From contig CAVOHV010000005.1 of assembly GCA_963695805.1 (NCBI GenBank), positions 372,001-436,000 of the forward strand: a stretch of 64,000 bases of DNA, given 5' to 3'. This document shows, in pieces, positions 43,485 to 51,392 of this stretch. Numbering within the stretch: the first letter of the stretch is position 1; the number at the start of each line of letters is the position of its first letter. Made by a program: the position numbers and the translations under genes. Under the pieces are notes generated by a model that searched no databases, had not been told where the DNA came from, and saw only the letters and a program-made list of their open reading frames with translations. This DNA comes from DASUPK01 sp963695805 (lineage in GTDB: Bacteria > Actinomycetota > Thermoleophilia > Solirubrobacterales > 70-9).

Positions 43485-43522
43485 TCTTTCAGAACTCACC
43501 GAGAGGCGTAAGCTGATGCACC

Positions 43523-44136
43523 TTGAACGGGTTTGTCTCACGCGGCTTCATGCGTCGCCGCCAGACCCCAGAGGAGCTGGCGGATCGGCTCCCGCCGGGC
43601 CAGTACGCGGAGTCCGGCTGGCCGGTTCTGACCGCTGGCCCCACACCGGACGTCCCGACGGATCGAGTGGAGCTTTCGAATCGACGGCATGGTCGGCGAG
43701 CCGAAGGAGTGGAGCTGGGACGAGTTCCATCAGCTGCCCTTCGAGACGGTCACGAAGGACATCCACTGCGTCACCAAGTGGTCGAAGTTCGACGCCGACG
43801 TTCGGAGGTGTCTCGATGGACGTACTCCTCGAGCAGATCGAGCCGCTCGATGCCTACGCGACGTTCTACTCGTACGGCGGCTACACCACCAATCTGCCGA
43901 TCGAGGAGATCAGCGACGGGAAGGCCTGGGTGGTGACCGAGTACGACGGCGATCCGCTTCCCCGCGAGCACGGCGGCCCGGCGCGGATGCTGGTCCCGCA
44001 CCTGTACTTCTGGAAGAGCGCCAAGTGGGTGCACGGGATGACGGTGATGGACCACGACGAGCCGGGTTTCTGGGAGATGAACGGGTACAACAACCACGGC
44101 GATCCCTGGAAGGAGGAGCGCTATTGGGGCGACTGA
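43523..44136 (+). pseudogene. Sulfite-oxidase-like molybdopterin oxidoreductase with two frameshifts
   Basis: Three frames together give a 203-residue member of the YedY/sulfite-oxidase-like family. The N-terminus is 'EELADRLPPGQYAESGWPVLTAGPTPDVPTD', then 'WSFRIDGMVGEPKEWSWDEF...DIHCVTKWSKFDA' with the Mo-ligand Cys, and finally 'GGVSMDVLLEQIEPLD...VPHLYFWKSAKWVHGM...YWGD'. Extra bases at about 43664 and 43797 break it. Such enzymes, paired with the flavin reductase that follows, reduce or oxidise small oxo-compounds. TTG 43523 is tentative as start; ATG 43550 and an out-of-frame ATG 43516 are alternatives. Confidence 0.85.
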
Positions 44137-44867
44137 TGGAGTCGCCGCTGCCCCCCGTCGAGCAGCGCGTCCCGGGCCGTTGGCAGATCGGGACCGTCAG
44201 CAAGATCAAGGTCGAGACTCCGCGGGTCAAGTCCTTTCGGATCGAGCTGCCGATGTGGATGCCGCACCTGCCGGGTCAGCACTACGACGTCCGCCTGAGC
44301 GACCCGGATGGCTACCACGCCGAGCGCTCCTACTCGATCGCCTCCTCTCCTCTGGACGAGGGCGGGGTCGAGCTGACGATCGACAAGCTCGAGGACGGCG
44401 AGGTCTCGCCCTACTTCCATGACGTGGTCGTCGAGGGCGACCAGGTCGAGGTGCGCGGGCCGTTCACCTCCTATTTCGTCTGGCACGGAGAGAAGCCCGT
44501 GCTCCTTGTCGGCGGCGGCTCCGGCGTCGTTCCGCTGATGTGCATGTTGCGTCACCGGCGGCGGACCATGCCCGACCTGCCAATGCGACTCGTCTACTCC
44601 GTGCGCCACGCCGACGACGTGATCTACAAGGACGAGACGGGGGACGAGACGCTGCTCACCTTCACTCGCGAGCCACCGGAGGGCTGGAGTGGACACACCG
44701 GTCACATCGATGCGGAGTTGATCGCCGAGGCGGGCATCGACGACGGCATCGCCTTCGTCTGTGGCTCGAACGGATTCGTCGAGACCGGTTCCCAGCTGCT
44801 GATGGATGCGGGCTTCGACCCGCAGCAGATCCGCACCGAGCGCTTCGGCCCGACCGGCACCGGCTGA
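44136..44867 (+). CDS. FAD/NAD(P)-binding oxidoreductase partner
   Basis: The 243-residue flavin reductase has the FAD motif HAERSYSIASSP near residue 64, 'GPFTSYFVW', the nucleotide motif LLVGGGSGVVPLMCML near 125 and a C-terminal 'FVCGSNGFVETGSQLL'. It lacks the C-terminal [2Fe-2S] domain of related phenol/benzoate reductases. It is translationally coupled (TGATG) to the sulfite-oxidase-like gene and probably supplies or accepts its electrons. Confidence 0.9.
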   Translation: MESPLPPVEQRVPGRWQIGTVSKIKVETPRVKSFRIELPMWMPHLPGQHYDVRLSDPDGYHAERSYSIASSPLDEGGVELTIDKLEDGEVSPYFHDVVVEGDQVEVRGPFTSYFVWHGEKPVLLVGGGSGVVPLMCMLRHRRRTMPDLPMRLVYSVRHADDVIYKDETGDETLLTFTREPPEGWSGHTGHIDAELIAEAGIDDGIAFVCGSNGFVETGSQLLMDAGFDPQQIRTERFGPTGTG

Positions 44868-44903
44868 CGGCGCTGGTCGGGGACGAGCAGCGCATCGCGC
44901 GAC

Positions 44904-45446
44904 CTATTGGGGCAGGGACCCCTCGGCCACAACCTCGACCTCGTCCCTGACCTTGAGCGTGCCGAACAGCCCTGAGTATGGCTTGATGCCCCATTCGGAC
45001 TGAGTGACCGTCGCTCGGCCCGAGACCTGGCCCTCGGGACCGACCTCGAGGACGAAATCAAGGGGGTGTGTGTTCCCGTTCATGGTGAGCTCCCCGCTGA
45101 CCCGCAGGCGCCCGCCTGCCGAGGCCTCTGCCGTGGTCGAACGGAACTCGATCGGCTGAGTCCCGAGGACCTCGTCTTCGATGGTCTGCTTGATCTCGAC
45201 CTTGTCGTCCTCGCCCAGGGCCTGAACGCCCCCGGTGCCCTCGATCACCTGCAGGGATCCCGGGTCGGCAGTCAGATCGAGGCTGATCTGGCCGGGGTCC
45301 TCACCGACCTGAAGGGTGGCCTCCCACGAGGCGACCTCGATGACCAGGTCGTGACCGGCCATCGCCGCAGCCCCTCGCCGCTCGGTCTTGATCTTGAGGG
45401 CGACGTCCCCTGCCCCGACCTTATGCGTGCCTGGCATGATCGCCAT
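44904..45446 (-). CDS. YceI-family protein
   Basis: The 180-residue protein has the YceI lipocalin-like layout: start 'GTHKVGAGDVALKIKTERRG', 'AMAGHDLVIEVASWEATL', and end 'RATVTQSEWGIKPYSGLFGTLKVRDEVEV'. YceI proteins have a long barrel that holds isoprenoid (polyprenyl or quinone-like) ligands. No signal peptide is visible, so it may be cytoplasmic, unlike the periplasmic E. coli protein. It is divergent from coxG with only 41 bases between, so the two promoters overlap. Confidence 0.87.
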   Translation of the reverse strand: MAIMPGTHKVGAGDVALKIKTERRGAAAMAGHDLVIEVASWEATLQVGEDPGQISLDLTADPGSLQVIEGTGGVQALGEDDKVEIKQTIEDEVLGTQPIEFRSTTAEASAGGRLRVSGELTMNGNTHPLDFVLEVGPEGQVSGRATVTQSEWGIKPYSGLFGTLKVRDEVEVVAEGSLPQ

Positions 45447-45487
45447 GGACGTACGCTACGTCTTACGCACAGAGGAGAGAGGACCAG

Positions 45488-45925
45488 ATGGAGTTCGACA
45501 ATTCGTTCACCGTGGAGAAACCCATCGACGAGGTCTGGAGCACCATGGTCGACCTCGAGCGAGTGGTTCCGTGCGTGCCAGGGGCGACGATCCTGGAGCA
45601 GACAAGCGACCAGGCCGTCAAGGCCCAGGTCAAGATCAAGCTGGGGGCAATGTCGATGAACTACTCCGGACCTGCAGAGATCGTCGAGCAGGACGACTCC
45701 GAGCATCGAGCCGTGATGAACGCTCGGGCGAAGGAGGCCGGGGGTCAGGGCAACGCCGACGCGAAGGTGACGGTGCAGCTCACCGGGACGGGCGATGCCA
45801 CGGAGGTCGCGCTCCACTCAGAGATCAATGTCACGGGCAAGGCCGCGCAGATGGGAGAGGGCGTGATCGCGGCCGTCACGGAGGGCATGATCAAGGAGTT
45901 CTCGGAGAACCTGGCAAAGCTCTGA
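45488..45925 (+). CDS. coxG: CO dehydrogenase accessory protein CoxG (SRPBCC fold)
   Basis: The 145-residue protein shows the CoxG form of the START/SRPBCC fold: 'FDNSFTVEKPIDEVWSTMVDLERVVPCVPGATI' (quoted by extent, residues 3-35), 'VKAQVKIKLGAMSMNYSGPAEI' and 'GKAAQMGEGVIAAVTEGMIKEF'. CoxG tethers CO dehydrogenase to the membrane and handles quinone. The usual C-terminal membrane segment is missing: the protein stops just after the last helix. AGAGGAGAGAGG precedes the ATG. It begins the cox cluster. Confidence 0.9.
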   Translation: MEFDNSFTVEKPIDEVWSTMVDLERVVPCVPGATILEQTSDQAVKAQVKIKLGAMSMNYSGPAEIVEQDDSEHRAVMNARAKEAGGQGNADAKVTVQLTGTGDATEVALHSEINVTGKAAQMGEGVIAAVTEGMIKEFSENLAKL

Positions 45926-45940
45926 GCCGTCACGCGCTTC

Positions 45941-45967
45941 TTGAATGCGTGAGTCCGGTTGTAATAC
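45941..45967 (+). promoter_or_regulatory. Possible promoter before the membrane-protein cassette
   Basis: TTGAAT (45941-45946) and TAATAC (45962-45967) lie in the 83-base gap between coxG and the first small membrane gene. The spacing is 15 bases, a little short, so this is tentative. If real, the cassette and coxMSL could be transcribed apart from coxG. Confidence 0.35.
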
Positions 45968-46008
45968 TGTCGCTGACATGGGCGTCACGGTGAGCGGGTA
46001 GCGACGGA

Positions 46009-46269
46009 ATGCTGATCGGCGCGGACACCACCTCCTGGTACATCGGCTTGGGACTCGGAGCCATCGTGGTGGTCGTTGCCGTGATCATCGTCTCCACCAT
46101 CCTCGTCCTGGCCAATCGGATCGCGGGACAGGCGGAGACCGCCAGCGAGGCGGTCGAGACGCTCCGCTCACAGACCGATGGCCTGAGCGGCGTCGCCAAG
46201 GTCAACGACTCCGGTGTCAGGATCCTCCACTCTGCGCGGGCGCTGAGGAAGACGGCGGTCGGGCACTGA
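46009..46269 (+). CDS. Cox-cluster small membrane protein 1
   Basis: The 86-residue protein has one N-terminal membrane helix ('WYIGLGLGAIVVVVAVIIVSTILVLANRI', residues 10-38) and an amphipathic helical tail ('GQAETASEAVETLRSQTDGLSGVAKV'). The first helix resembles that of the next protein (T-x-WY start, ...NRI/GRI end), so the two are probably paralogues. No known family is recognised. The stop is joined to the next ATG (TGATG). It is presumably part of the CO dehydrogenase apparatus by position. Confidence 0.75.
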   Translation: MLIGADTTSWYIGLGLGAIVVVVAVIIVSTILVLANRIAGQAETASEAVETLRSQTDGLSGVAKVNDSGVRILHSARALRKTAVGH

Positions 46270-46569
46270 TGGACATCGTGGTCGGCCTGGCCAGCTCCGA
46301 GCGCACCCTCTGGTATGTGTCGCTCGCGGTGGGCCTCGTGGTGGCCCTGGTGGTGGCCGGGATGCTGGTCACGCTGCTTGGCCTGCTCGGACGGATCCAG
46401 ACTGGCGGTCACGAGCCTGCTCGGCTCCGCCGGGAAGGTCGCGGAGAACACCTCGAACATCCCGCAGCTCGAGGCCACCGCGCCCGTCCTCGAGCAGATC
46501 GCCGCGGAGGGCGTGGTACAGGACGGCTACATGAACGCGCTCTCGCAGGGCTACGGGGAGCCGGAATGA
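46269..46569 (+). pseudogene. Cox-cluster small membrane protein 2 (one-base frameshift)
   Basis: The reading starts with a membrane helix ('WYVSLAVGLVVALVVAGMLVTLLGLLGRI'), and after about codon 43 the coding pattern moves to another frame: 'LAVTSLLGSAGKVAENTSNIPQLEATAP...NALSQGYGEPE', ending at 46569. Removing one base near 46398 gives a 99-residue protein. Left uncorrected, the frame reads Arg/His-rich non-protein-like sequence into the next gene. The paralogue at 46009 supports the corrected form. Confidence 0.75.
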
Positions 46570-46844
46570 GCACCTCGCTGCTGATCGTGCTGAGTGTGGC
46601 CGAGGCCGTCGTCCTGGTGGTCGTGCTGGCTCTGGCGCTGATCGAGATCCGCCGTCGGCTCTCCTCGATCGCCAGCGACCTGAGCGATCTCGGCGATGCC
46701 CTGACCACCGTGGAGGGGGAGCACCTGCGTCCGCTCCGGCCCGCGGTCGAGGCGATCAACGCCCAGTTCGACGGGATCATCGGCCTGATGCCGTCGGTGG
46801 CGAAAAAGGCCGCGATCATCGCCGAGCACGCGGAGAAGCGATGA
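46566..46844 (+). CDS. Cox-cluster small membrane protein 3
   Basis: The 92-residue protein has an N-terminal helix ('LLIVLSVAEAVVLVVVLALALIEI') followed by an Arg-rich boundary and a heptad-like helical region ('LSSIASDLSDLGDALTTVEGEHLRPL', 'AINAQFDGIIGLM'). This suggests a membrane-anchored coiled coil. ATG overlaps the previous stop (ATGA), and its own stop overlaps the next ATG. No family is recognised. Confidence 0.75.
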   Translation: MSTSLLIVLSVAEAVVLVVVLALALIEIRRRLSSIASDLSDLGDALTTVEGEHLRPLRPAVEAINAQFDGIIGLMPSVAKKAAIIAEHAEKR

Positions 46845-47098
46845 CCCTCTGGTGGATCGGAAATGCGCTGCTGCTGCTGGTGATCGTGCCGGTCGTGGTG
46901 GTCCTGCTCCGCGGCGTGCTCAACGCCGCCAAGGACACGACGCGGGCGGTCGAGGCGCTTCGGCCCGTCGCAAACGCCGCCTCGAAGGACCTCGACGCAG
47001 TCGAGCTGCTCAACACCACCCAGGAGCAGGTGAGCGCGACCGTCGCCGTGGTCGCCAACTATGGCGGTTCCCTCGACACCATCCTCGAGGACGCCTGA
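46841..47098 (+). CDS. Cox-cluster small membrane protein 4
   Basis: The 85-residue protein has an N-terminal helix ('IGNALLLLVIVPVVVVLLRGVL'), then an amphipathic tail ('AAKDTTRAVEALRPVANAASKDLDAVELL...TVAVVANYGGSLDTIL'). Spacing of hydrophobic residues again fits a coiled coil. The gene is tied to both neighbours by 1- to 4-base overlaps. No family is recognised; DUF948-like proteins share only the general plan. Confidence 0.75.
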   Translation: MTLWWIGNALLLLVIVPVVVVLLRGVLNAAKDTTRAVEALRPVANAASKDLDAVELLNTTQEQVSATVAVVANYGGSLDTILEDA

Positions 47099-47661
47099 TG
47101 GAAGCCGCCGCCGCAGTCACGCTGATCGCGGTGGTGCTGGTGATCCTGGCGGTGGTCGTCTATCTGGTGGGGGTGATCCTGGAGCTCCGGAAGATCACCG
47201 CCGGGCTGGACGCGGTGATCGAGTCGGTCGGCGGGATCCTCCGCAAGACCGAGCCCGTGAACGGAGTCGTCGATCAGATCAACAAGGACCTCTCCGCGGG
47301 AACGGACCTGCTCGAGGGGCTGCTCGACAAGAAGGCGGGCCAGGACGACGCGGCCGGGCTGATCGAGTCGGTGTACCCCGGGTCGGGCGCCGCGGTCCTC
47401 GCGCGCCAGGGCAGGAGCGGCGAGGTGAAGAACATCGACGAGGTCTACACGAGGGGCGCCGTGCAGCTGCTGCGCCTCGGGCGGGATAGCCCACTGGGGG
47501 TGGGCGCGATGTCCGGTGCAGCCCTCAGGGACCCGAGCTCCTCGAGCGCGGCGGCGCAGTCGATCTACAAGAACCCGAGTGGCCCCGTCACCGATGAGCC
47601 GGGAGGAGCGCCGCACAGGCCGAGGTCGCCGGTGATCGGCACGGAGTCCTCAGGAGACTAG
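47098..47661 (+). CDS. Cox-cluster membrane protein 5
   Basis: The 187-residue protein is the largest of the cassette. It has one N-terminal helix ('AAVTLIAVVLVILAVVVYLVGVILEL'), then 'LRKITAGLDAVIESVGGILRKTEPVNGVVDQIN' (extent about residues 30-62) in the same coiled-coil style. A charged middle ('NIDEVYTRGAVQLLRLGR') leads into a Ser/Pro/Ala-rich C-terminal tail of about 50 residues, probably disordered. It abuts coxM without a gap, which strongly suggests coexpression with the enzyme. Function is unknown. Confidence 0.75.
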   Translation: MEAAAAVTLIAVVLVILAVVVYLVGVILELRKITAGLDAVIESVGGILRKTEPVNGVVDQINKDLSAGTDLLEGLLDKKAGQDDAAGLIESVYPGSGAAVLARQGRSGEVKNIDEVYTRGAVQLLRLGRDSPLGVGAMSGAALRDPSSSSAAAQSIYKNPSGPVTDEPGGAPHRPRSPVIGTESSGD

Positions 47662-48537
47662 GTGCAGACACCCGGCCCGATCGAATACGAGCGTGCCACC
47701 AGCGTGCAGAACGCGATCGAGTTGCTCGAGCGCTACGGGCCCGAGACCCGCATCCTGGCCGGGGGGCACAGCCTCCTGCCGATGATGAAGCTGCGGCTCG
47801 CGAACCCCGAGCGCCTGATCGACATCAACGAGCTCGAGGAGCTCTCCTACATAACGGAGGCGGACGGGGAGATCCGGATCGGGGCGATGACGCGCCACCG
47901 CGATCTGCTCGAGTCCGACCTGCTCGCCCGTAACTTCCCGGTGTTCATCGATGCCGAGCGGGTGATCGCCGATCCCCCGGTCCGCAACCGCGGCACGATC
48001 GGCGGCTCGCTCGCACAGGCGGACGCCGCCGAGGACCTCTCGGCCGTCTGCTCGGCGCTGAAGGCGAACGTCGTGATCGCCGGCTCGGATGGCGAGCGGG
48101 TCGTCTCGATGGAGGACTTCCACGTCGGGCCCTTCATGACGGCGATCCAGGACGGCCAGATCCTCACCGAGATCCGCCTGCCCCTGAGGCCGGGTGGAAC
48201 GAGCGCCCACGAGAAGGTCGAGCGCAGGGCCGGGGACTGGGCAATCATCGCGGTCTCCGCCGCCCTCTGGCTGGAGGGCGGGAGAATCGCCGACGCGGGC
48301 GTGGCCCTCAGCGCCGCCGGGCCGACCACGATCCACGCGACCCGATCCGAGGAGCTGCTGCAGGGGAAGGGGCCCTCGGGGGACCTCTTCGCCGAGGCCG
48401 GAGGCCTGGCCGCGGAGGACTGCTCGCCGATCGCGGACGGCCGGGGCCCCGTCGACTACAAGCGCCACCTCGCCGATGTGCTCACCAGGCGCGCCCTCGG
48501 CCGAGCCGCCGAGCGTTCATCCAACCAGGAGAGCTGA
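47662..48537 (+). CDS. coxM: CO dehydrogenase medium (FAD) subunit
   Basis: The 291-residue subunit binds FAD and passes electrons from the iron-sulfur subunit toward the quinone pool. The two FAD signatures are clear: LAGGHSLLPMMKLR near residue 32 and TIGGSLAQADAAEDL near 110. 'VRLPLRPGG' and 'YKRHLADVLTRRAL' mark the C-terminal domain. Start is GTG immediately after the previous stop; the stop touches coxS. Confidence 0.96.
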   Translation: MQTPGPIEYERATSVQNAIELLERYGPETRILAGGHSLLPMMKLRLANPERLIDINELEELSYITEADGEIRIGAMTRHRDLLESDLLARNFPVFIDAERVIADPPVRNRGTIGGSLAQADAAEDLSAVCSALKANVVIAGSDGERVVSMEDFHVGPFMTAIQDGQILTEIRLPLRPGGTSAHEKVERRAGDWAIIAVSAALWLEGGRIADAGVALSAAGPTTIHATRSEELLQGKGPSGDLFAEAGGLAAEDCSPIADGRGPVDYKRHLADVLTRRALGRAAERSSNQES

Positions 48538-49014
48538 ATGGAGATCACGGTCACGGTCAACGACGAGCGGGTCACGCGGGACGTCGAGCCCGCCCTGCTC
48601 CTCGTGCACTTCCTGCGCGACACGCTCGGCCTGACGGGCACGCACTGGGGCTGCGACACCTCCAACTGCGGGGCCTGCGTCGTGCACCTGGACGGTGAGC
48701 CGGTCAAGTCCTGCACCACCCTCGCGGTGAGCTGCGACGGGCACGAGATCCGCACGATCGAGTCCATGGAGGTCGACGGCCGGCTCGACCCGGTCCAGCA
48801 GGGCTTCCATGAGGAACACGGCCTCCAGTGCGGGTTCTGCACGCCCGGCATGATCATGACCGCCAGGGCGCTGCTGGACGAGAACCCGGACCCGTCCGAG
48901 GCCGAGATCCGGACCGCGATCTCGGGTGCGATCTGCCGCTGCACCGGCTATGCCAACATCGTCAGAGCCGTGCGCTGGGCCGCAGAGCACGAGTCCGTGG
49001 AAGCGAGGAGATGA
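48538..49014 (+). CDS. coxS: CO dehydrogenase small (two [2Fe-2S]) subunit
   Basis: The 158-residue subunit has a plant-ferredoxin-type cluster (CDTSNCGACVVHLDG...C, residues 38-60) and the second helical cluster (CGFCTPGMIM...CRCTGYANI, residues 98-140). It links the Mo site of CoxL to the FAD of CoxM. The order M-S-L is standard. Its stop overlaps the region of the coxL start, and an AGGAG in its last codons serves coxL. Confidence 0.97.
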   Translation: MEITVTVNDERVTRDVEPALLLVHFLRDTLGLTGTHWGCDTSNCGACVVHLDGEPVKSCTTLAVSCDGHEIRTIESMEVDGRLDPVQQGFHEEHGLQCGFCTPGMIMTARALLDENPDPSEAEIRTAISGAICRCTGYANIVRAVRWAAEHESVEARR

Positions 49015-49016
49015 CG

Positions 49017-51386
49017 ATGGCGACCGTCGCTGCAAAGGAAACGCCGATCGGCTACGGCAACATGAAGCGCAAGGAGGACGCGCGCTTCATCAGGGGGCAG
49101 GGGAAATATCTCGACGACATCGTCCTTCCCGGGATGCTCCACGGCGCCGTGCTGCGCAGCCCGTACGCGCACGCGCGGATCGTCTCGATAGACACCTCCC
49201 GCGCCCTTGCTCACCCGAAGGTGCACCGCGTTATCACCGCCAAGGACCTCGAGACGCTCGGCCTCGCCTGGATGCCGACGATCTCCTACGACTCGCAGGC
49301 CGTCCTGGCAGGCGACAAGGTCCGGTTCCAGGGCCAGGAGGTCGCGTTCGTGATCGCCGAGGACCGCTATTCGGCGCGTGACGCGCTGCCCCTGATCGAC
49401 GTCGAGTACGACCCGCTGCCCGCTGTCGTCAACGCTCGCAAGGCGCTCGATCCGGACGCGCCGGTGATCCGGGACGACAAGCCGGACAAGACCGACAACC
49501 TGGCTACGCCCCTCTGGGAGGCGGGCGACGCAGAGGAGTGCGACCGCGTCTTCGCCGAGGCGGACGTGGTCGTCGACCGGGACATGATCTATCCGCGCTG
49601 CCATCCAGCGCCGCTCGAGACCTGCGGGATGATCGCCGACATGAATCCGGAGACGGGGCAGCTCGACATCTACAACGGCAACCAGGCCCCGAACCTTCAC
49701 CGGACGGTCTACGCGCAGGTCGCCGGCCTCCCGGAGCACATGATCCGGATCATGACCAACGACATCGGGGGCGGGTTCGGGAACAAGGTGCCCGTCTATC
49801 CGGGCTACGTCTGCGCGATCGTCGGCTCGATCGTCACCGGCAAGCCCGTCAAGTGGGTCGAGGACCGCTCGGAGAACCTGATGTCCACCGGCTTCGCTCG
49901 GGACTACATCATGAGCGGCCGGATCTGCGCCAAGGACGGGAAGATCACGGGCGCTGAAGTCGACGTGATCGCCGACCACGGCGCCTTCGACAGCACGGCG
50001 CAGCCCTCGAAGTTCCCCGCGGGGTTCTTCCACGTTTTCGCCGGCTCGTACGACCTGGAGGCGGCCCATTGCAGCGTCAAGGCCGTCTACACGAACAAGG
50101 CGCCCGGCGGCGTTGCCTATCGCTGCTCGTTCCGGGTCACCGAGGCCATCTTCCTGATCGAGCGCCTCGTCGGCGAGCTCGCGCTCGAGATGGACGTCGA
50201 CCCGACCGAGCTGCGGATGAAGAGCTTTATCCAGCCCGACCAGTTCCCCTACGAGAACAAGACCGGCTGGACCTACGACTCGGGCGACTACGAGAAGACC
50301 ATGCGCGAGGCGATGCGGATCGCCGGCTACGACGAGCTCCGCAGGGAGCAGGCCGAGAAGAGGCAGCGCGGCGAGCTGATGGGCATCGGCGTCTCCTTCT
50401 TCACCGAGGTGGTCGGCGCCGGGCCGAAGAAGCACATGGACATCCTCGGTCAGGGCATGGCGGACGGCTGCGACCTGCGCGTCCACGGCACCGGCAAGGC
50501 GACGATCAGCATCAGCGCGCAGACCCAGGGCCAGGGCCACGAGACGACCTTCGCCCAGATCGTCGCCGAGGAGCTCGGCATCTCCCCGGACGACATCCAG
50601 GTGCGCCACGGAGATACCGACCGCACCCCGTTCGGCCTCGGGACCTACGGCAGCCGCTCCACCCCGGTTTCCGGCGCGGCGGCCGCGGTGGCCGCGCGCC
50701 GGGTGCGGGACAAGGCGCGGCTGATCGCGGCCGGGATGCTCGAGACCTCGCCCGAGGACCTCGTCTGGGAGAAGGGCCGCTGGTCGGTCAGGGGCGATCC
50801 AGAGAAGGGCGCGACGATCGACGCGATCGCCGAGGCGGCCTACGGCGATGCGCCCCTGCCGGAGGGAGTCGAGGGCGGACTCGACGGCCAGTCCGTCTAC
50901 GACCCGCCCAACCTCACCTACCCCTGTGGCGCCTACATCTGCGTCGTCGACGTGGATCCCGACACCGCCGAGGTGAAGGTCAGGCGGTTCATCGCGGTCG
51001 ACGACTGCGGCACTCGGATCAACCCGATGATCGTCGACGGCCAGATCATGGGCGGGCTCGCTGAGGGCGTCGGCATCGCCCTGATGGAGCTGATCAGCTT
51101 CGACGAGCAGGGCAACTGCCTGAACGGGTCAATGATGGACTACCTGATCCCCACGGCCCTCGAATGCCCGAACTGGGAGCTGGGCGCCACCGTCACACCG
51201 TCCCCGCACCACCCGATCGGGGCCAAGGGGGTCGGGGAGTCCGCAACCAACGGCTCGCCCCCGGCGATCGTCAATGCCGTCTGCGATGCGCTGTATCAGA
51301 GCCACGGGGTTGCGCACATCGACATGCCCCTGAACCCGGCCCGCGTCTGGGCGGCGATGCAGGGCAGGGCCGAGCCGCCGCAGTGA
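49017..51386 (+). CDS. coxL: CO dehydrogenase large subunit, form I (Mo/Cu active site)
   Basis: The 789-residue molybdoenzyme oxidises CO to CO2. The active-site loop reads AYRCSFR (residues about 367-373), the form I signature whose Cys carries the Cu-S bridge to Mo, which separates true CO dehydrogenases from form II. Further Moco contacts are GGGFGNKVPVYP, QTQGQGHETTF and the late GAKGVGESA with the catalytic Glu. ATG 49017 is preferred to 49011 because AGGAG then has six bases of spacing. It is intact, unlike several of its accessory genes. Confidence 0.97.
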   Translation: MATVAAKETPIGYGNMKRKEDARFIRGQGKYLDDIVLPGMLHGAVLRSPYAHARIVSIDTSRALAHPKVHRVITAKDLETLGLAWMPTISYDSQAVLAGDKVRFQGQEVAFVIAEDRYSARDALPLIDVEYDPLPAVVNARKALDPDAPVIRDDKPDKTDNLATPLWEAGDAEECDRVFAEADVVVDRDMIYPRCHPAPLETCGMIADMNPETGQLDIYNGNQAPNLHRTVYAQVAGLPEHMIRIMTNDIGGGFGNKVPVYPGYVCAIVGSIVTGKPVKWVEDRSENLMSTGFARDYIMSGRICAKDGKITGAEVDVIADHGAFDSTAQPSKFPAGFFHVFAGSYDLEAAHCSVKAVYTNKAPGGVAYRCSFRVTEAIFLIERLVGELALEMDVDPTELRMKSFIQPDQFPYENKTGWTYDSGDYEKTMREAMRIAGYDELRREQAEKRQRGELMGIGVSFFTEVVGAGPKKHMDILGQGMADGCDLRVHGTGKATISISAQTQGQGHETTFAQIVAEELGISPDDIQVRHGDTDRTPFGLGTYGSRSTPVSGAAAAVAARRVRDKARLIAAGMLETSPEDLVWEKGRWSVRGDPEKGATIDAIAEAAYGDAPLPEGVEGGLDGQSVYDPPNLTYPCGAYICVVDVDPDTAEVKVRRFIAVDDCGTRINPMIVDGQIMGGLAEGVGIALMELISFDEQGNCLNGSMMDYLIPTALECPNWELGATVTPSPHHPIGAKGVGESATNGSPPAIVNAVCDALYQSHGVAHIDMPLNPARVWAAMQGRAEPPQ

Positions 51387-51392
51387 GCGGCC

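Larger units (their letters stand above)
43205..43490 (+). ncRNA. Structured leader or small RNA ahead of the sulfite-oxidase-like gene
   Basis: This 285-base stretch has no long gene but much structure. It holds a 16-base ribosome site (AGAAAGGAGGTGGTCC, 43211-43226) almost fully complementary to the 16S 3' end, a 14-codon reading frame, a hairpin CGCTCGG/CCGAGCG (43283-43304), and a perfect hairpin GGATCGC/GCGATCC (43339-43358). A second SD-ATG (GGGAGGTGGGTGATG ending about 43404) and a strong terminator follow. It may be an attenuating leader for the gene at 43523 or an independent RNA. I cannot match it to a known family. Confidence 0.5.

Noticed and set aside
46269..46844. One long membrane protein spanning cassette genes 2 and 3
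   Set aside because: The middle reads Arg/His/Gly-rich, unlike any protein nearby, and a better frame with proper coding pattern exists; a one-base error explains the apparent fusion.
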